In this document: in pieces, positions 42,218 through 51,009 of the stretch
How positions within the stretch are numbered: the first letter of the stretch is position 1
Layout of the letters: the number at the start of each line of letters is the position of its first letter
NCBI GenBank assembly: GCA_041660205.1
Contig: JBAZWT010000006.1
Location: forward strand, 1-64,000
Origin: Candidatus Babeliales bacterium
Lineage (GTDB): Bacteria > Babelota > Babeliae > Babelales > Chromulinivoraceae
DNA: 64,000 nucleotides
Reading direction: 5' to 3'
Notes under the pieces: generated by a model
What the model was told of the DNA's origin: nothing
Database searches by the model: none
Seen by the model: only the letters and a program-made list of their open reading frames with translations
Position numbers and translations under genes: made by a program

Positions 42218-42574
42218 TTAAACCCATTGCAAACGTGCCATATTAGCTGAATCGCTCGGGCGACGGCCAAGGCGTAAGATTCTTGTGTAACCGCCTGGGC
42301 GTGTTACATACTGAGGCGCAACTTCTGTAAACAATTTTACAAGAGCTACTTCGCTGTACGGTAATAATTGCAGTGCACGGCGACGAGAGTTAAAATCATT
42401 GCCTTTTGCTGCTATAGTTACCATTTTTTCAGCTAAACGACGGATTTCTTTTGCACCAGCAAGAGATACCGTAATGTGGCCATAGTTGATCAAATTAATT
42501 ACTTGATTTCTCAAGTAAGCCTTCCGATAGGAAGACTTCATATTCAATTTCTTTTTGCTACTTAAATGTCTCAT
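42218..42574 (-). CDS. rplQ: 50S ribosomal protein L17
   Basis: Length 118, normal for bacterial L17. Family boxes are KKLNMKSSYRKAYLRNQVINLI near the start, ITVSLAGAKEIRRLAEKMVT and the C-terminal GGYTRILRLGRRPSDSANMA. It follows rpoA with an 88-base gap and precedes the NifU-like gene with none, which closes the alpha operon. Confidence 0.95.
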   Translation of the reverse strand: MRHLSSKKKLNMKSSYRKAYLRNQVINLINYGHITVSLAGAKEIRRLAEKMVTIAAKGNDFNSRRRALQLLPYSEVALVKLFTEVAPQYVTRPGGYTRILRLGRRPSDSANMARLQWV

Positions 42575-42662
42575 GGGACCTTTTCCTTACCAAAATACAA
42601 TGACCCAAATTTCGTTTCCTACTTAGCTAAAGCTAGCAAGAACACGATGCCGGGCACGGTGA

Positions 42663-43721
42663 TTATTTATTTCCAGTTTTTCGTTTCAATGCTTTTAATG
42701 CAACTTCTTCTTTGATATCCATACCAAAACGTAAACCTAATGATCTAAGTACGTCTTTGACTTCATCTAAAGATTTTCTTCCGAAGTTTTTAATTCTTAG
42801 ACTTTCATCTTCAGAAACATTCACCAAATCAAGAACACGAGCAATGTTAGCATTCGCTAAACAATTGTGTGCACGAGCTGATAATTCCAACTCATCAATT
42901 GATTTGAAAAGAGCTTCAACAGGAATATCTTTAAATCCACTATCATCAATTTCTTCACTTGGGAAAGAAGATTCTTCTTCGCCTTGAGATGAAATATCGT
43001 TAAATGGAATTTCTTTATCAACTAAGAAGTTTTCAAGCTGCGTTCTTAAAACTGATACAGCATAATTCAATACATCAACAGGAGTTTCTGCACCATTTGT
43101 TGTAATTTCAAGCGTGATTTTATCGTAATCGATATCTTTTCCAACACGAGTCTTTTCAACATACAAAGCAACATTGCTCACAGGAGAAAACATTGCATCA
43201 AGGTACATACGACCATCTTGCGCAAGAGCTGTACCAATAGGCCACTGAGCCAATTGATAACCTCGACCTGACTCAACAAAAAATTCAATGTCAAGCACGC
43301 CATCTTTTGCAAGCGTTGCTATAACAAGATCTTTATTGATCAACTCTAAGTGCTCATCACAAACAATGTCTGCAACTGTAGCTATGCCTTTTTCACTACC
43401 AGAAAGAACCAATTTCATAGTGCCTGGTTTGTTTTCTTTATTTTTGATCACAATTTGTTTAATGTTCAAAACAATTTGCATGATATCTTCAACAATTCCA
43501 GGCAATGTTGAAAATTCATTATTAACACCTTTGATAATTACTGAAGTCACCGCAGAGCCTTCAATTGCCCCTAGCAATGAACGACGTAGTGCGTTACCCA
43601 AAGTAATACCAAAACCAGACTCTAATGGTTGAGCAGTTAACTTCCCAAAGACTTGAGTCATTGACTTTTTTTCCCAACCTAATGTTGGCATAGTAAGTGG
43701 CTTATACGTTGATTTCGACAT
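42663..43721 (-). CDS. rpoA: RNA polymerase alpha subunit
   Basis: Length 352. The N-terminal domain has QPLESGFGITLGNALRRSLLGAIEGSAVTSVIIKG for dimerisation and beta contact. The C-terminal domain (from about 265) is EALFKSIDELELSARAHNCLANANI and RIKNFGRKSLDEVKDVLRSLGL, which binds UP elements and activators. It is complete, in the usual place between rpsD and rplQ. Confidence 0.97.
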   Translation of the reverse strand: MSKSTYKPLTMPTLGWEKKSMTQVFGKLTAQPLESGFGITLGNALRRSLLGAIEGSAVTSVIIKGVNNEFSTLPGIVEDIMQIVLNIKQIVIKNKENKPGTMKLVLSGSEKGIATVADIVCDEHLELINKDLVIATLAKDGVLDIEFFVESGRGYQLAQWPIGTALAQDGRMYLDAMFSPVSNVALYVEKTRVGKDIDYDKITLEITTNGAETPVDVLNYAVSVLRTQLENFLVDKEIPFNDISSQGEEESSFPSEEIDDSGFKDIPVEALFKSIDELELSARAHNCLANANIARVLDLVNVSEDESLRIKNFGRKSLDEVKDVLRSLGLRFGMDIKEEVALKALKRKTGNK

Positions 43722-43782
43722 GTTATTCCCTAATCAAAACTGACATATTCAAACTCGGTTTCATTACAACTAATTCGCTTTT

Positions 43783-44370
43783 TTATTTTGAATACAACGC
43801 AACAATCAAGTGTTCTTCAACAGGGAATTGTACGTCATTTCTAGTTGGATAGCGTAAAACTTTTCCAGTTCTATTTTGCTTTACAAGCTCTAACCACTCA
43901 GGAACTTTGATAGCAATATTCATACGCTTATCAACCACTGTTTCCAAGAATTGTGCTTTGTTTAAAACTGAAGAGTGTAGACCTACAACATCACCAATTG
44001 ATACGAAGTATGAAGGCTTTGTTACTCTGATGCCGTTAACCAAGACATGTCCATGAACTACCATCTGGCGCGCTTGACTGCAAGAAATTGCCATTTTCAA
44101 GCGATACACCACATTGTCCAAACGACGCTCTAGTAAATTCAACAAGTTTTCCCCAGGAACACCTTCCATGTTAGAAGCTTCCTGATAAAAACGACGGAAT
44201 TGTTTTTCACGCATTCCATACATTTGTTTTACTTTTTGCTTTTCTTGAAGTTGACGACCGTACTCTGAAGTACGTTTAAAACTTTTTTTTACTTCGCCTT
44301 GCTGACCAGCGCCAGTTGACTTTTGATCTTTTGATCTTGAATTTGTACTTGTATTCGGTTTATTTACCAT
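43783..44370 (-). CDS. rpsD: 30S ribosomal protein S4
   Basis: Length 195. The N-terminal segment is Ser/Lys-rich and replaces the usual zinc-type start. Then EYGRQLQEKQKVKQMYGMRE, LLNLLERRLDNVVYRLKMA and the S4-domain stretch ARQMVVHGHVLVNGIRVTKPS, which binds 16S rRNA and often the leader of the same operon. It lies after rpsK with a 32-base gap. Confidence 0.95.
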   Translation of the reverse strand: MVNKPNTSTNSRSKDQKSTGAGQQGEVKKSFKRTSEYGRQLQEKQKVKQMYGMREKQFRRFYQEASNMEGVPGENLLNLLERRLDNVVYRLKMAISCSQARQMVVHGHVLVNGIRVTKPSYFVSIGDVVGLHSSVLNKAQFLETVVDKRMNIAIKVPEWLELVKQNRTGKVLRYPTRNDVQFPVEEHLIVALYSK

Positions 44371-44402
44371 ATCATTCTAACCAGTTCTCGTAAGTTAATC
44401 TT

Positions 44403-44786
44403 TTATACACGACGTTTTTTAGGAGGACGAGTTCCATTATGAGGAAGTGGAGTTACATCTCGCAATGCTGAGACATGTAATCCTGAACTTTGGAATGCTC
44501 GAACGACTGAATCACGACCAGCTCCTGGACCTTGCAAGTTAATTTCTACGGTTTTTATACCCATACCTTGCATGTCTTTAGAAAGAGCATTTGCTATTTG
44601 AGAAGCTGCAAACGGAGTTCCCTTACGAGACCCTTTAAACCCTAATTTTCCCGCACTACTTGATAAAACAACATCACCTTCAGGTGTTGTAATTGTTACC
44701 AATGTGTTATTAAATGAAGACTTAACATGGGCTACTGCCGCAGACAATTGTCGCTTCGTTTTTTTTACTTTTTTGTTAAACGCCAT
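44403..44786 (-). CDS. rpsK: 30S ribosomal protein S11
   Basis: Length 127. The family pattern HVKSSFNNTLVTITTPEGDVV, SSAGKLGFKGSRKGTPFAA and VRAFQSSGLHVSALRDVTPLPHNGTRPPKKRRV is intact to the end. It sits between rpsM and rpsD. Confidence 0.97.
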   Translation of the reverse strand: MAFNKKVKKTKRQLSAAVAHVKSSFNNTLVTITTPEGDVVLSSSAGKLGFKGSRKGTPFAASQIANALSKDMQGMGIKTVEINLQGPGAGRDSVVRAFQSSGLHVSALRDVTPLPHNGTRPPKKRRV

Positions 44787-44815
44787 AGTTTATCTTACCT
44801 AATCAACAGATCTTA

Positions 44816-45202
44816 TTATTTTGTTACTTTTTTCTTCATTGCAACTGCAGAACCTGCTCTACGAGGACCTTTTCTTGTTCTCGCATTTGTTTTTGTACGC
44901 TGACCACGTGTTGGCAGACCTTTTTTATGTCGCAATCCACGATACGAACCAATCTCCTGAAGTCTTTTGATTGCCATAAGAACTTCTTTACGCAAATCAC
45001 CTTCAGTGGTATATTCGTCGGTAACTTTTTTTTGAATTGAAAAGACTTCTTGATCAGAAAGATCTTTTACTCTTGTATCAAAATTAATGCTGAGAGCTGT
45101 TAAAATCTCTTGCGATGATTTTAATCCTATGCCATAGACATAAGTAAGCCCATATTCTATTCTTTTTCGAGGAGGTAAATTAACTCCAGAAATTCTTGCC
45201 AT
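44816..45202 (-). CDS. rpsM: 30S ribosomal protein S13
   Basis: Length 128. It starts ARISGVNLPPRKRIEYGLTYVYGIGL, and the C-terminus has SYRGLRHKKGLPTRGQRTKTNARTRKG with the basic tail that contacts tRNA. It is 9 bases after rpmJ. Confidence 0.97.
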   Translation of the reverse strand: MARISGVNLPPRKRIEYGLTYVYGIGLKSSQEILTALSINFDTRVKDLSDQEVFSIQKKVTDEYTTEGDLRKEVLMAIKRLQEIGSYRGLRHKKGLPTRGQRTKTNARTRKGPRRAGSAVAMKKKVTK

Positions 45203-45211
45203 AAACGACCC

Positions 45212-45328
45212 TTATCCTTGACGTTGTTTGTGCTTCGGGTTTTTTTTACAAATTACTCTTACAACTCGTTCTCGTCGAATAATTCGACAATCACCGCACA
45301 TTACTTTTACTGATGTTCTTACTTTCAT
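45212..45328 (-). CDS. rpmJ: 50S ribosomal protein L36
   Basis: A 38-residue protein read directly from the DNA. The sequence starts MKVRTSVKVMCGDCRII, then RRERVVRVICKKNPKHKQRQG, the zinc-binding C-x2-C ... C ... H pattern of L36. The start follows GAAAG upstream and lies 35 bases after infA. It is in its normal place between infA and rpsM. Confidence 0.93.
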   Translation of the reverse strand: MKVRTSVKVMCGDCRIIRRERVVRVICKKNPKHKQRQG

Positions 45329-45363
45329 TATAACAGCTTTCTTTCAAAAAAAAATTAATTTAA

Positions 45364-45585
45364 CTATTTATTTCTACGTACAATTCTTCCACGAGTTAAA
45401 TCGTAAGGAGAAAGCTCCAAAACAACCTTATCACCAGGTAAAATCCGAATAAAATTCATACGCATTTTACCAGACACATGTCCTAAAATCATATGCCCTC
45501 CCTCTACTTCAACTTTAAACATTGCGTTCGGCAATGTTTCTTTTACAATCCCGTCAATTCGGACAACATCATCTTTTTGTTTCAT
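45364..45585 (-). CDS. infA: Translation initiation factor IF-1
   Basis: Length 73, one S1/OB domain. It reads VRIDGIVKETLPNAMFKVEVEGGHMILGHVSGKMRMNFIRILPGDKVVLELSPYDLTRGRIVRR, matching IF-1 throughout. It blocks the ribosomal A site during initiation. It lies between map and rpmJ. Confidence 0.97.
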   Translation of the reverse strand: MKQKDDVVRIDGIVKETLPNAMFKVEVEGGHMILGHVSGKMRMNFIRILPGDKVVLELSPYDLTRGRIVRRNK

Positions 45586-45609
45586 ACCAACCTTATATCT
45601 TTGTAACGC

Positions 45610-46365
45610 TTATTGAATCAGTCTTGTTAAAATTTCAGGACCATTTTCTCCGATCAGTATCGTATCTTCTACGTGTGCTGCCAAAGTTTTATCCTTAGTT
45701 TTAACAGTCCAGCCATCTCGATCAACATACACTTCATACGAACCTTGTGTGATCATAGGCTCAATTGCAAAAGTCATTCCAACCTGCAATCGCATCCCTG
45801 TACCAGCAGTTCCAAAATTAGGAACATCAGGCTCTTCATGCATGTGTCTGCCAATTCCATGACCTGCAAAATCTCGCACAACCCCATATTTATAATGCTC
45901 CACATGCCCTTGGATAGCTGCAGAAATATCATACAGTCGTTTTCCAACAACCGCCTGTGCTATTCCTTTATCCAAAGCTTGCTGAGCAATAACTATCAAA
46001 TGGTTTTTGTGTTCATCTTGCTCATTTCCAACTATATAACATCGAGCCATATCCGCACAGTACAGTTGCCAAGCAGCACACACATCAACTTTTACAAGAT
46101 CACCTTTTTGTAAAATAACTTGCGCACTAGGCACACCATGCACCACAACATCATTAACAGAAATACAGCTTACGTGCTTATACCCCTTATATCCTTTTGA
46201 CTGAGAAACAAGCTGCCGCTTTAGTAATTCTTCCTCAATCCAGGCATCAATGACTGCAGTTGATACACCTTCTTGTATAATTGGATTAATTTTTTCAAAG
46301 ATATCGGCGAGTAATTTACCCGCTGTCCTCATCTTTTCTAGGGCTTGTTTGCTTTTAATAATCAT
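45610..46365 (-). CDS. map: Methionine aminopeptidase, type I
   Basis: Removes the initiator methionine. Length 251. The metal ligands appear in VKVDVCAAWQLYCADMAR, DFAGHGIGRHMHEEPDVPNFG, FAIEPMI and HVEDTILI, that is Asp, Asp, His, Glu, Glu. The His of VSVNDVVVHGVP is there too. Its start overlaps the adk stop by 11 bases. Confidence 0.96.
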   Translation of the reverse strand: MIIKSKQALEKMRTAGKLLADIFEKINPIIQEGVSTAVIDAWIEEELLKRQLVSQSKGYKGYKHVSCISVNDVVVHGVPSAQVILQKGDLVKVDVCAAWQLYCADMARCYIVGNEQDEHKNHLIVIAQQALDKGIAQAVVGKRLYDISAAIQGHVEHYKYGVVRDFAGHGIGRHMHEEPDVPNFGTAGTGMRLQVGMTFAIEPMITQGSYEVYVDRDGWTVKTKDKTLAAHVEDTILIGENGPEILTRLIQ

Positions 46366-47044
46366 ATTTTTGGAGCACTATTTTAAAATCTTCAAAAACA
46401 TCTTGTACCGATTGATCACCATTCAACATTTCTATATTCAGTCCTTTATCAATATAAAAATCAATAACTTCCTGTTCATGTTGATAGTACGCTTGTAATC
46501 TTAATTTCAATGCTTCTAAGCTATCGTCTGACCGTCTTACAAGGCTGCTGCCACATTTATCACAAACCATTGATACCTTTGGTTTGGACTTTGAAGCTGC
46601 AGATGTTGAATAAATCTGTCCACAATCTTTATTTGAACATGACACTCGATTTACAATTCGATCAGCCAAAAGATCTGAGTTTATATTCAATTTAACTAAA
46701 ACCAACTGGAAGTTTTGCAATCTTTCTTGCATCAACAAATCTAACATTTCAGCCTGTTTGCGCGTTCTTGGATAACCATCTAGGATAAAGTCTTGCGACA
46801 CTTCTTTTTGATCAATTATCCAATCTGCTACCATACCTGCAACAATTTCATCTGAAACAAATTTACCTTGTTCAGACGCTGCTTTAATTTGCTTTCCAAT
46901 TGCAGTGCCAAGTTTTATGTGTTCTCGGCACAAATCACCAGTTGATATATGCTTCCATCCAAAATGCTCTACGCACATTGATGAAAGCGATCCTTTACCA
47001 GAACCAGGTGGCCCAAAAAACAAAAATATTTTGTTTTTTATCAA
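46355..47044 (-). CDS. adk: Adenylate kinase
   Basis: Balances ATP, ADP and AMP. Length 229. The P-loop GPPGSGKGSLSSM is close to the usual GPPGAGKGT with a serine in place of the threonine. The zinc LID is complete: CSNKDCGQIY then CDKCGSSLVRRSDD. The Arg in LDGYPRTRKQA is at residue 87. The start overlaps secY by 4 bases (ATGA). Confidence 0.96.
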   Translation of the reverse strand: MIKNKIFLFFGPPGSGKGSLSSMCVEHFGWKHISTGDLCREHIKLGTAIGKQIKAASEQGKFVSDEIVAGMVADWIIDQKEVSQDFILDGYPRTRKQAEMLDLLMQERLQNFQLVLVKLNINSDLLADRIVNRVSCSNKDCGQIYSTSAASKSKPKVSMVCDKCGSSLVRRSDDSLEALKLRLQAYYQHEQEVIDFYIDKGLNIEMLNGDQSVQDVFEDFKIVLQKYDY

Positions 47045-48354
47045 CGAGCACCCCCACGTTTCATTCTGCCTCCATTGGACAAAAATCCTTCGTAGCGACG
47101 TTCAATCAAATATGATTCAACCTGACTTGATAGCTCAAGAGCAACACCAACAACAATCAGCATTGAAGTTCCACCCATTTCAAAAGGAATTCCAAAAACT
47201 TTTTGTAAAATTGCTGGGAATATTGCCAGAGTACCAAGATAAATAGCACCTACAAGTCCAATTCTATTCAACAAATATTCAAAATATTGAGCCGTTTGTT
47301 TTCCAGGACGCATCCCAGGAACAAATCCACCATTTTTTCTAATGTTTTCAGCAAGCTCTGTTGGATTAACCAAAATCGCTGTATACAAAAATGAAAACAT
47401 AATGATTAACAAAAATTCTGAAACATGATACAACGGTCCGCTATAAAACGCTTGAATTACTGTATTAACCATCGGAAACTTCGTGGATAACGCACTTCCA
47501 ATTACGAGTGGAAATCTCAAAATAGTTCCTGCAAAAATAACAGGCATAATATTAGCGCTATTGATTTTAAATGGTATGTAGCTGCTTTGGCCGCTATATA
47601 CTCGATTTCCTACAATTCTACGTGCATATTGTACAGGAATTTTTCGCTCACCTTTTTCTAAAAAGATAATTGCTGCAGTAATAAATAAAAATGCAACAAG
47701 CACCATGAGGGCCAGTATAATACTTAAACTACCTTCTTGTACCAGGTGAACTAATTTCAAAATCATAGTTGGATAAGTAGAAACGATACCAGCAAAAATA
47801 ATCACTGAGCTACCATTTCCGATTCCATGAAGTGATATTTGATCGCCAAACCACATAACAATCATAGCTCCAGCGGTCAAAGTCATTACAAAAAGAATTC
47901 GAAACGACCATCCAGGTATAAGCACCAATCCTTGATGTTCAAGAAGTGTTGCCATCCCAGCGCTTTGCATAACTGCTAAGCCTAAAGCCAAATATCTTGT
48001 GTATTGATTAAGAATTTTACGACCATATTCACCATCTTTAAGCAATTGCTCTAAAGATGGAAGAGTCATTCCCAATATTTGCATCATAATTGAAGCAGTG
48101 ATGTAGGGCCCGATGCCCAAAGCAAACACTGTACATTGAGCTAATGCACCACCAGAAAAAATATCAAAATAACTTAATAATCCACCAATCCCTGATTTTT
48201 GCTGCATATATTCGTAAAGTTTTGGAACGTCAACACCAATTACTGGTATATATGTTCCTAAACGAGCAACGACTAAAACACCTAACGTAAAAGCTATCTT
48301 TTTACGAAGCTCAGAAATTAGAAAAATATTTCGAAAACTTTTTAATAAAACCAC
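47041..48354 (-). CDS. secY: Preprotein translocase subunit SecY
   Basis: The channel of the Sec translocon with 10 membrane helices. The GTG at 48354 is favoured because AGGAG lies 9 bases upstream and it avoids overlap with rplO. An alternative GTG at 48387 overlaps rplO by 20. Typical segments are RLGTYIPVIGVD (helix 1 end), GIGPYITASIMMQILGM, QISLHGIGNGSSVIIFAGI and the cytoplasmic loop GGFVPGMRPGKQTAQYFEYL. It is complete and in its normal spc-operon place. Confidence 0.95.
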   Translation of the reverse strand: MVLLKSFRNIFLISELRKKIAFTLGVLVVARLGTYIPVIGVDVPKLYEYMQQKSGIGGLLSYFDIFSGGALAQCTVFALGIGPYITASIMMQILGMTLPSLEQLLKDGEYGRKILNQYTRYLALGLAVMQSAGMATLLEHQGLVLIPGWSFRILFVMTLTAGAMIVMWFGDQISLHGIGNGSSVIIFAGIVSTYPTMILKLVHLVQEGSLSIILALMVLVAFLFITAAIIFLEKGERKIPVQYARRIVGNRVYSGQSSYIPFKINSANIMPVIFAGTILRFPLVIGSALSTKFPMVNTVIQAFYSGPLYHVSEFLLIIMFSFLYTAILVNPTELAENIRKNGGFVPGMRPGKQTAQYFEYLLNRIGLVGAIYLGTLAIFPAILQKVFGIPFEMGGTSMLIVVGVALELSSQVESYLIERRYEGFLSNGGRMKRGGAR

Positions 48355-48367
48355 GTTCTTACTACTC

Positions 48368-48799
48368 CTAAACGAGTTTAACTGCACCGCCTACACGCTC
48401 TACAGCTTCTTTTGCGGTTTGACTACATGCGTCAACAACAAGTGTTATATTTTTTTCTAAAACACCAGTCGCCAGTACTTTAACTAACATTCCTTTTTTG
48501 ACACATCCTGCTTCAAGCAACATTTGTTTGGTTACTGTTTGTCCATCTTCAAAAAGACGATTTAATTGTTCAAGAGTTACCAAATCAAATTCTTGCTTAA
48601 ACATGTGGTTGCTAAATCCGCGTTTTGGTAAACGACGAGACAAAGGCATTTGTCCACCTTCAAAGCGCGCAGAAACACTTCCGCCTGAGCGAGCTTTTTG
48701 GCCCTTATGACCTTTTCCTGAAGTTCCACCGCGACAACCACCGCGTCCAACACGTTTTCTTTTTTCTGTTAATTTTACTAAGTTATTCAGCTGCAACAT
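48368..48799 (-). CDS. rplO: 50S ribosomal protein L15
   Basis: Length 143. It reads KLTEKRKRVGRGGCRGGTSGKGHKGQKARSGGSVSARFEGGQMPLSRRLPKRGFSN, the glycine/arginine-rich L15 start. Its ATG overlaps the rpsE stop by 17 bases, so no gene for L30 (rpmD) fits between them, although many bacteria have one there. Confidence 0.96.
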   Translation of the reverse strand: MLQLNNLVKLTEKRKRVGRGGCRGGTSGKGHKGQKARSGGSVSARFEGGQMPLSRRLPKRGFSNHMFKQEFDLVTLEQLNRLFEDGQTVTKQMLLEAGCVKKGMLVKVLATGVLEKNITLVVDACSQTAKEAVERVGGAVKLV

Positions 48800-49307
48800 T
48801 GTTTTTTCCTGTTATTTCCTGTACTGTTTTGCCTCTTAATTTAGCAATATGTTTTACAGATCGAAGCTTTGATAAAGCATTCAAAGTTGCTTTAACCACA
48901 TTGATATTATTTGATGAACCAATTGATTTAGTCAAAATATCTTTAATACCAAGAGCTTCCATTACCGCACGAACCGCTCCACCAGCAATAATTCCTGTAC
49001 CTTTAGAGGCAGCTCGAATCACTACTTTACATGCTCCGTGATAACCTTCAACATTGTACGGAACAGTTGTGTTACGCATCGGAATTGTAATCCGTTGTTT
49101 ATTTGCTCTTACAGTTGCTTTTGCAATAGCTGCAGAGACATCTTTGCCTTTGCCAATTGCTATGCCCACGTTGCCTTGTTGGTCACCCGATACAACAAAA
49201 GCTGAAAACGCAAAACGTTTACCACCTTTAGTAACTTTGGTAACACGTCGCACGCTCACTGCTTTTTCAAAAGAGCCTTTTTCTTCCTGGATCTGTTTTT
49301 TTATCAT
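48783..49307 (-). CDS. rpsE: 30S ribosomal protein S5
   Basis: Length 174. The S5 N-terminal double-stranded RNA fold reads FEKAVSVRRVTKVTKGGKRFAFSAFVVSGDQQGNVGIAIGKGKDVSAAIAKA. The C-terminal part has ASKGTGIIAGGAVRAVMEALGIKDI. It overlaps rplO. Confidence 0.97.
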   Translation of the reverse strand: MIKKQIQEEKGSFEKAVSVRRVTKVTKGGKRFAFSAFVVSGDQQGNVGIAIGKGKDVSAAIAKATVRANKQRITIPMRNTTVPYNVEGYHGACKVVIRAASKGTGIIAGGAVRAVMEALGIKDILTKSIGSSNNINVVKATLNALSKLRSVKHIAKLRGKTVQEITGKNNVAAE

Positions 49308-49330
49308 AATTTAATACCAACGTTTAAATG

Positions 49331-49696
49331 TTATATTTTCAATCCGCCTTCTCTAAGGCCTTCAGCCAAAGATTTGACGCGACCGTGATACAAATAGCTT
49401 CCTCGATCAAAGCAAGCAACATTAACGTTTGCTTCTAATGCTTTGCGAGCAAGGTCTAGTCCCACAGATTTTGCTATAGCCGTTTTATCAAGTTTTTCTG
49501 TTTTAGTTTTTAATGCTAAAACAGCTGATGATGAAGCTACGATTGTTTTTTGCATGCTGTCATCAATCAATTGTGCATAAATATGATTATGACTTCTGAA
49601 AACAGATACTCTTGGATGTACTGATTTTGCTCGTAAAGCATTTCGCACACGCATTGCTCTGCGTTGACGTTTTTGCTGTATTTTCTTAATATTCAC
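49331..49696 (-). CDS. rplR: 50S ribosomal protein L18
   Basis: Length 121. Family boxes are RVRNALRAKSVHPRVSVFRSHNHIYAQLIDD and the end FDRGSYLYHGRVKSLAEGLREGGLKI. It binds 5S rRNA. It lies between rplF and rpsE. Confidence 0.96.
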   Translation of the reverse strand: MNIKKIQQKRQRRAMRVRNALRAKSVHPRVSVFRSHNHIYAQLIDDSMQKTIVASSSAVLALKTKTEKLDKTAIAKSVGLDLARKALEANVNVACFDRGSYLYHGRVKSLAEGLREGGLKI

Positions 49697-49730
49697 CTAA
49701 ATGTCCTTTGCAATCTTTAATTAATCTTTG

Positions 49731-50264
49731 TTAATTTTTTCCTGTTTTTCTATGAATGATCTCATCTTGCAAACGAACACCCGTCCCTTTGTACGGTTCA
49801 GGTCTTCTTAAAGCACAAATACGTTGAGCAACGTCTCCAACCAAAAATTTACTTGTTGATCGAATATTTATTTTTTGACCTGTTTTGTCAATTACAACTG
49901 CAACGTCTGCAGGCAACTCAAAGTCAATTTTATGGCTATAGCCCAAAGAAAACACAATAGTATTTCCTTTTAGCTCGCCCTTATATCCTAAACCAACAAT
50001 AACAACGTTTTCAGCGAATTCATCTATTGAGCCCATTAATTCATTTGAAAGCAAAGCTCTATGAAGTCCCCAAAAGTTATTATTTTTTTTATCTAGAGGG
50101 TTTGTAAGCTCTATTTTAAGAAAATCATTTTCAAGTTTCGCACGTAAACAATCTGGTAACAAGTATGTCCCTGATTTTTTTGCTCCCTTGTAAGAAACAG
50201 TTTGGCCATCTATTGTTACAGCAACATCTTTAGTGCTGATAGGTTTTCTACCAATTTTAGACAT
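49731..50264 (-). CDS. rplF: 50S ribosomal protein L6
   Basis: Length 177, two alpha/beta repeats. It has SKIGRKPI at the start and the C-terminal signature CALRRPEPYKGTGVRLQDE. The usual KPPEPYKGKGIR is thus RRPEPYKGTGVR. It is complete. Confidence 0.96.
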   Translation of the reverse strand: MSKIGRKPISTKDVAVTIDGQTVSYKGAKKSGTYLLPDCLRAKLENDFLKIELTNPLDKKNNNFWGLHRALLSNELMGSIDEFAENVVIVGLGYKGELKGNTIVFSLGYSHKIDFELPADVAVVIDKTGQKINIRSTSKFLVGDVAQRICALRRPEPYKGTGVRLQDEIIHRKTGKN

Positions 50265-50279
50265 ACACAGTTTCCTTTA

Positions 50280-50672
50280 TTACCAAATTGTACAAATTAA
50301 TTCGCCGCCAACACGATGCTTCTTAGCAACCTGACCAGTCATAACACCCTTGCTAGTAGTTAAAATGCTTACGCCTAAACCACTAATAACAGGTTTGACA
50401 TTGTCAACGCCAGTGTAAACACGACGACTTGGCTTACTGATACGAGTGATTTCATGAATCACCGATTCGCCATCAACATACTTCAATACAATTTTGATAT
50501 TTTTTTGCTCTAGCTGTTCTTCTACTAAAACATCTAAAACAAAACCTTCTTCTTTTAAGATTTGAGCAATTTCATAACGAAGTCTTGAATAGCTAGTCTC
50601 AACAGAATGCTTTGACCTTACAATGCCATTTCGAACTATCGTTAAAAAATCTGCAATTACATCTTTTGACAC
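50280..50672 (-). CDS. rpsH: 30S ribosomal protein S8
   Basis: Length 130. It has DVIADFLTIVRNGIVRSKHSVE at the start (the family usually reads DPIADMLTRIRN) and the C-terminal SILTTSKGVMTGQVAKKHRVGGELICTIW. S8 often regulates the spc operon by binding its mRNA near rplE. Confidence 0.96.
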   Translation of the reverse strand: MSKDVIADFLTIVRNGIVRSKHSVETSYSRLRYEIAQILKEEGFVLDVLVEEQLEQKNIKIVLKYVDGESVIHEITRISKPSRRVYTGVDNVKPVISGLGVSILTTSKGVMTGQVAKKHRVGGELICTIW

Positions 50673-50696
50673 ATTAATCCCTTATCGTAACCAAAT

Positions 50697-51002
50697 TTAC
50701 CAGCTTGCTTTTTTCACACCAGGCAAAAGCCCATTTGAAGCAAGTTCTCTGAAAACAATCCTAGAAACACCAAAAAATCCAATATATCCACGAGGACGTC
50801 CTGTTTGTGAACAACGTTTTTTCAAACGAGCAGGACTTGAATTTCTTGGAAGATCTGTAAGCGTTGCTTGAGCAGCCAAACGTTCTTCAAGAGAAACCTT
50901 TGTATTGCTCACAATTTTTTTCAACGCACTTCTTTTTTCTTTGAACTTTGCAACGAGACGGTCTCGTTTTTTATCGCGTTCTACGACAGACGTTTTTGAC
51001 AT
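50697..51002 (-). CDS. rpsN: 30S ribosomal protein S14 (long, zinc-free type)
   Basis: Length 101, the longer form without the CxxC pairs of the short zinc form. It has the C-terminal RCSQTGRPRGYIGFFGVSRIVFRELASNGLLPGVKKASW. It is placed between rplE and rpsH. Confidence 0.95.
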   Translation of the reverse strand: MSKTSVVERDKKRDRLVAKFKEKRSALKKIVSNTKVSLEERLAAQATLTDLPRNSSPARLKKRCSQTGRPRGYIGFFGVSRIVFRELASNGLLPGVKKASW

Positions 51003-51009
51003 ATATTAC

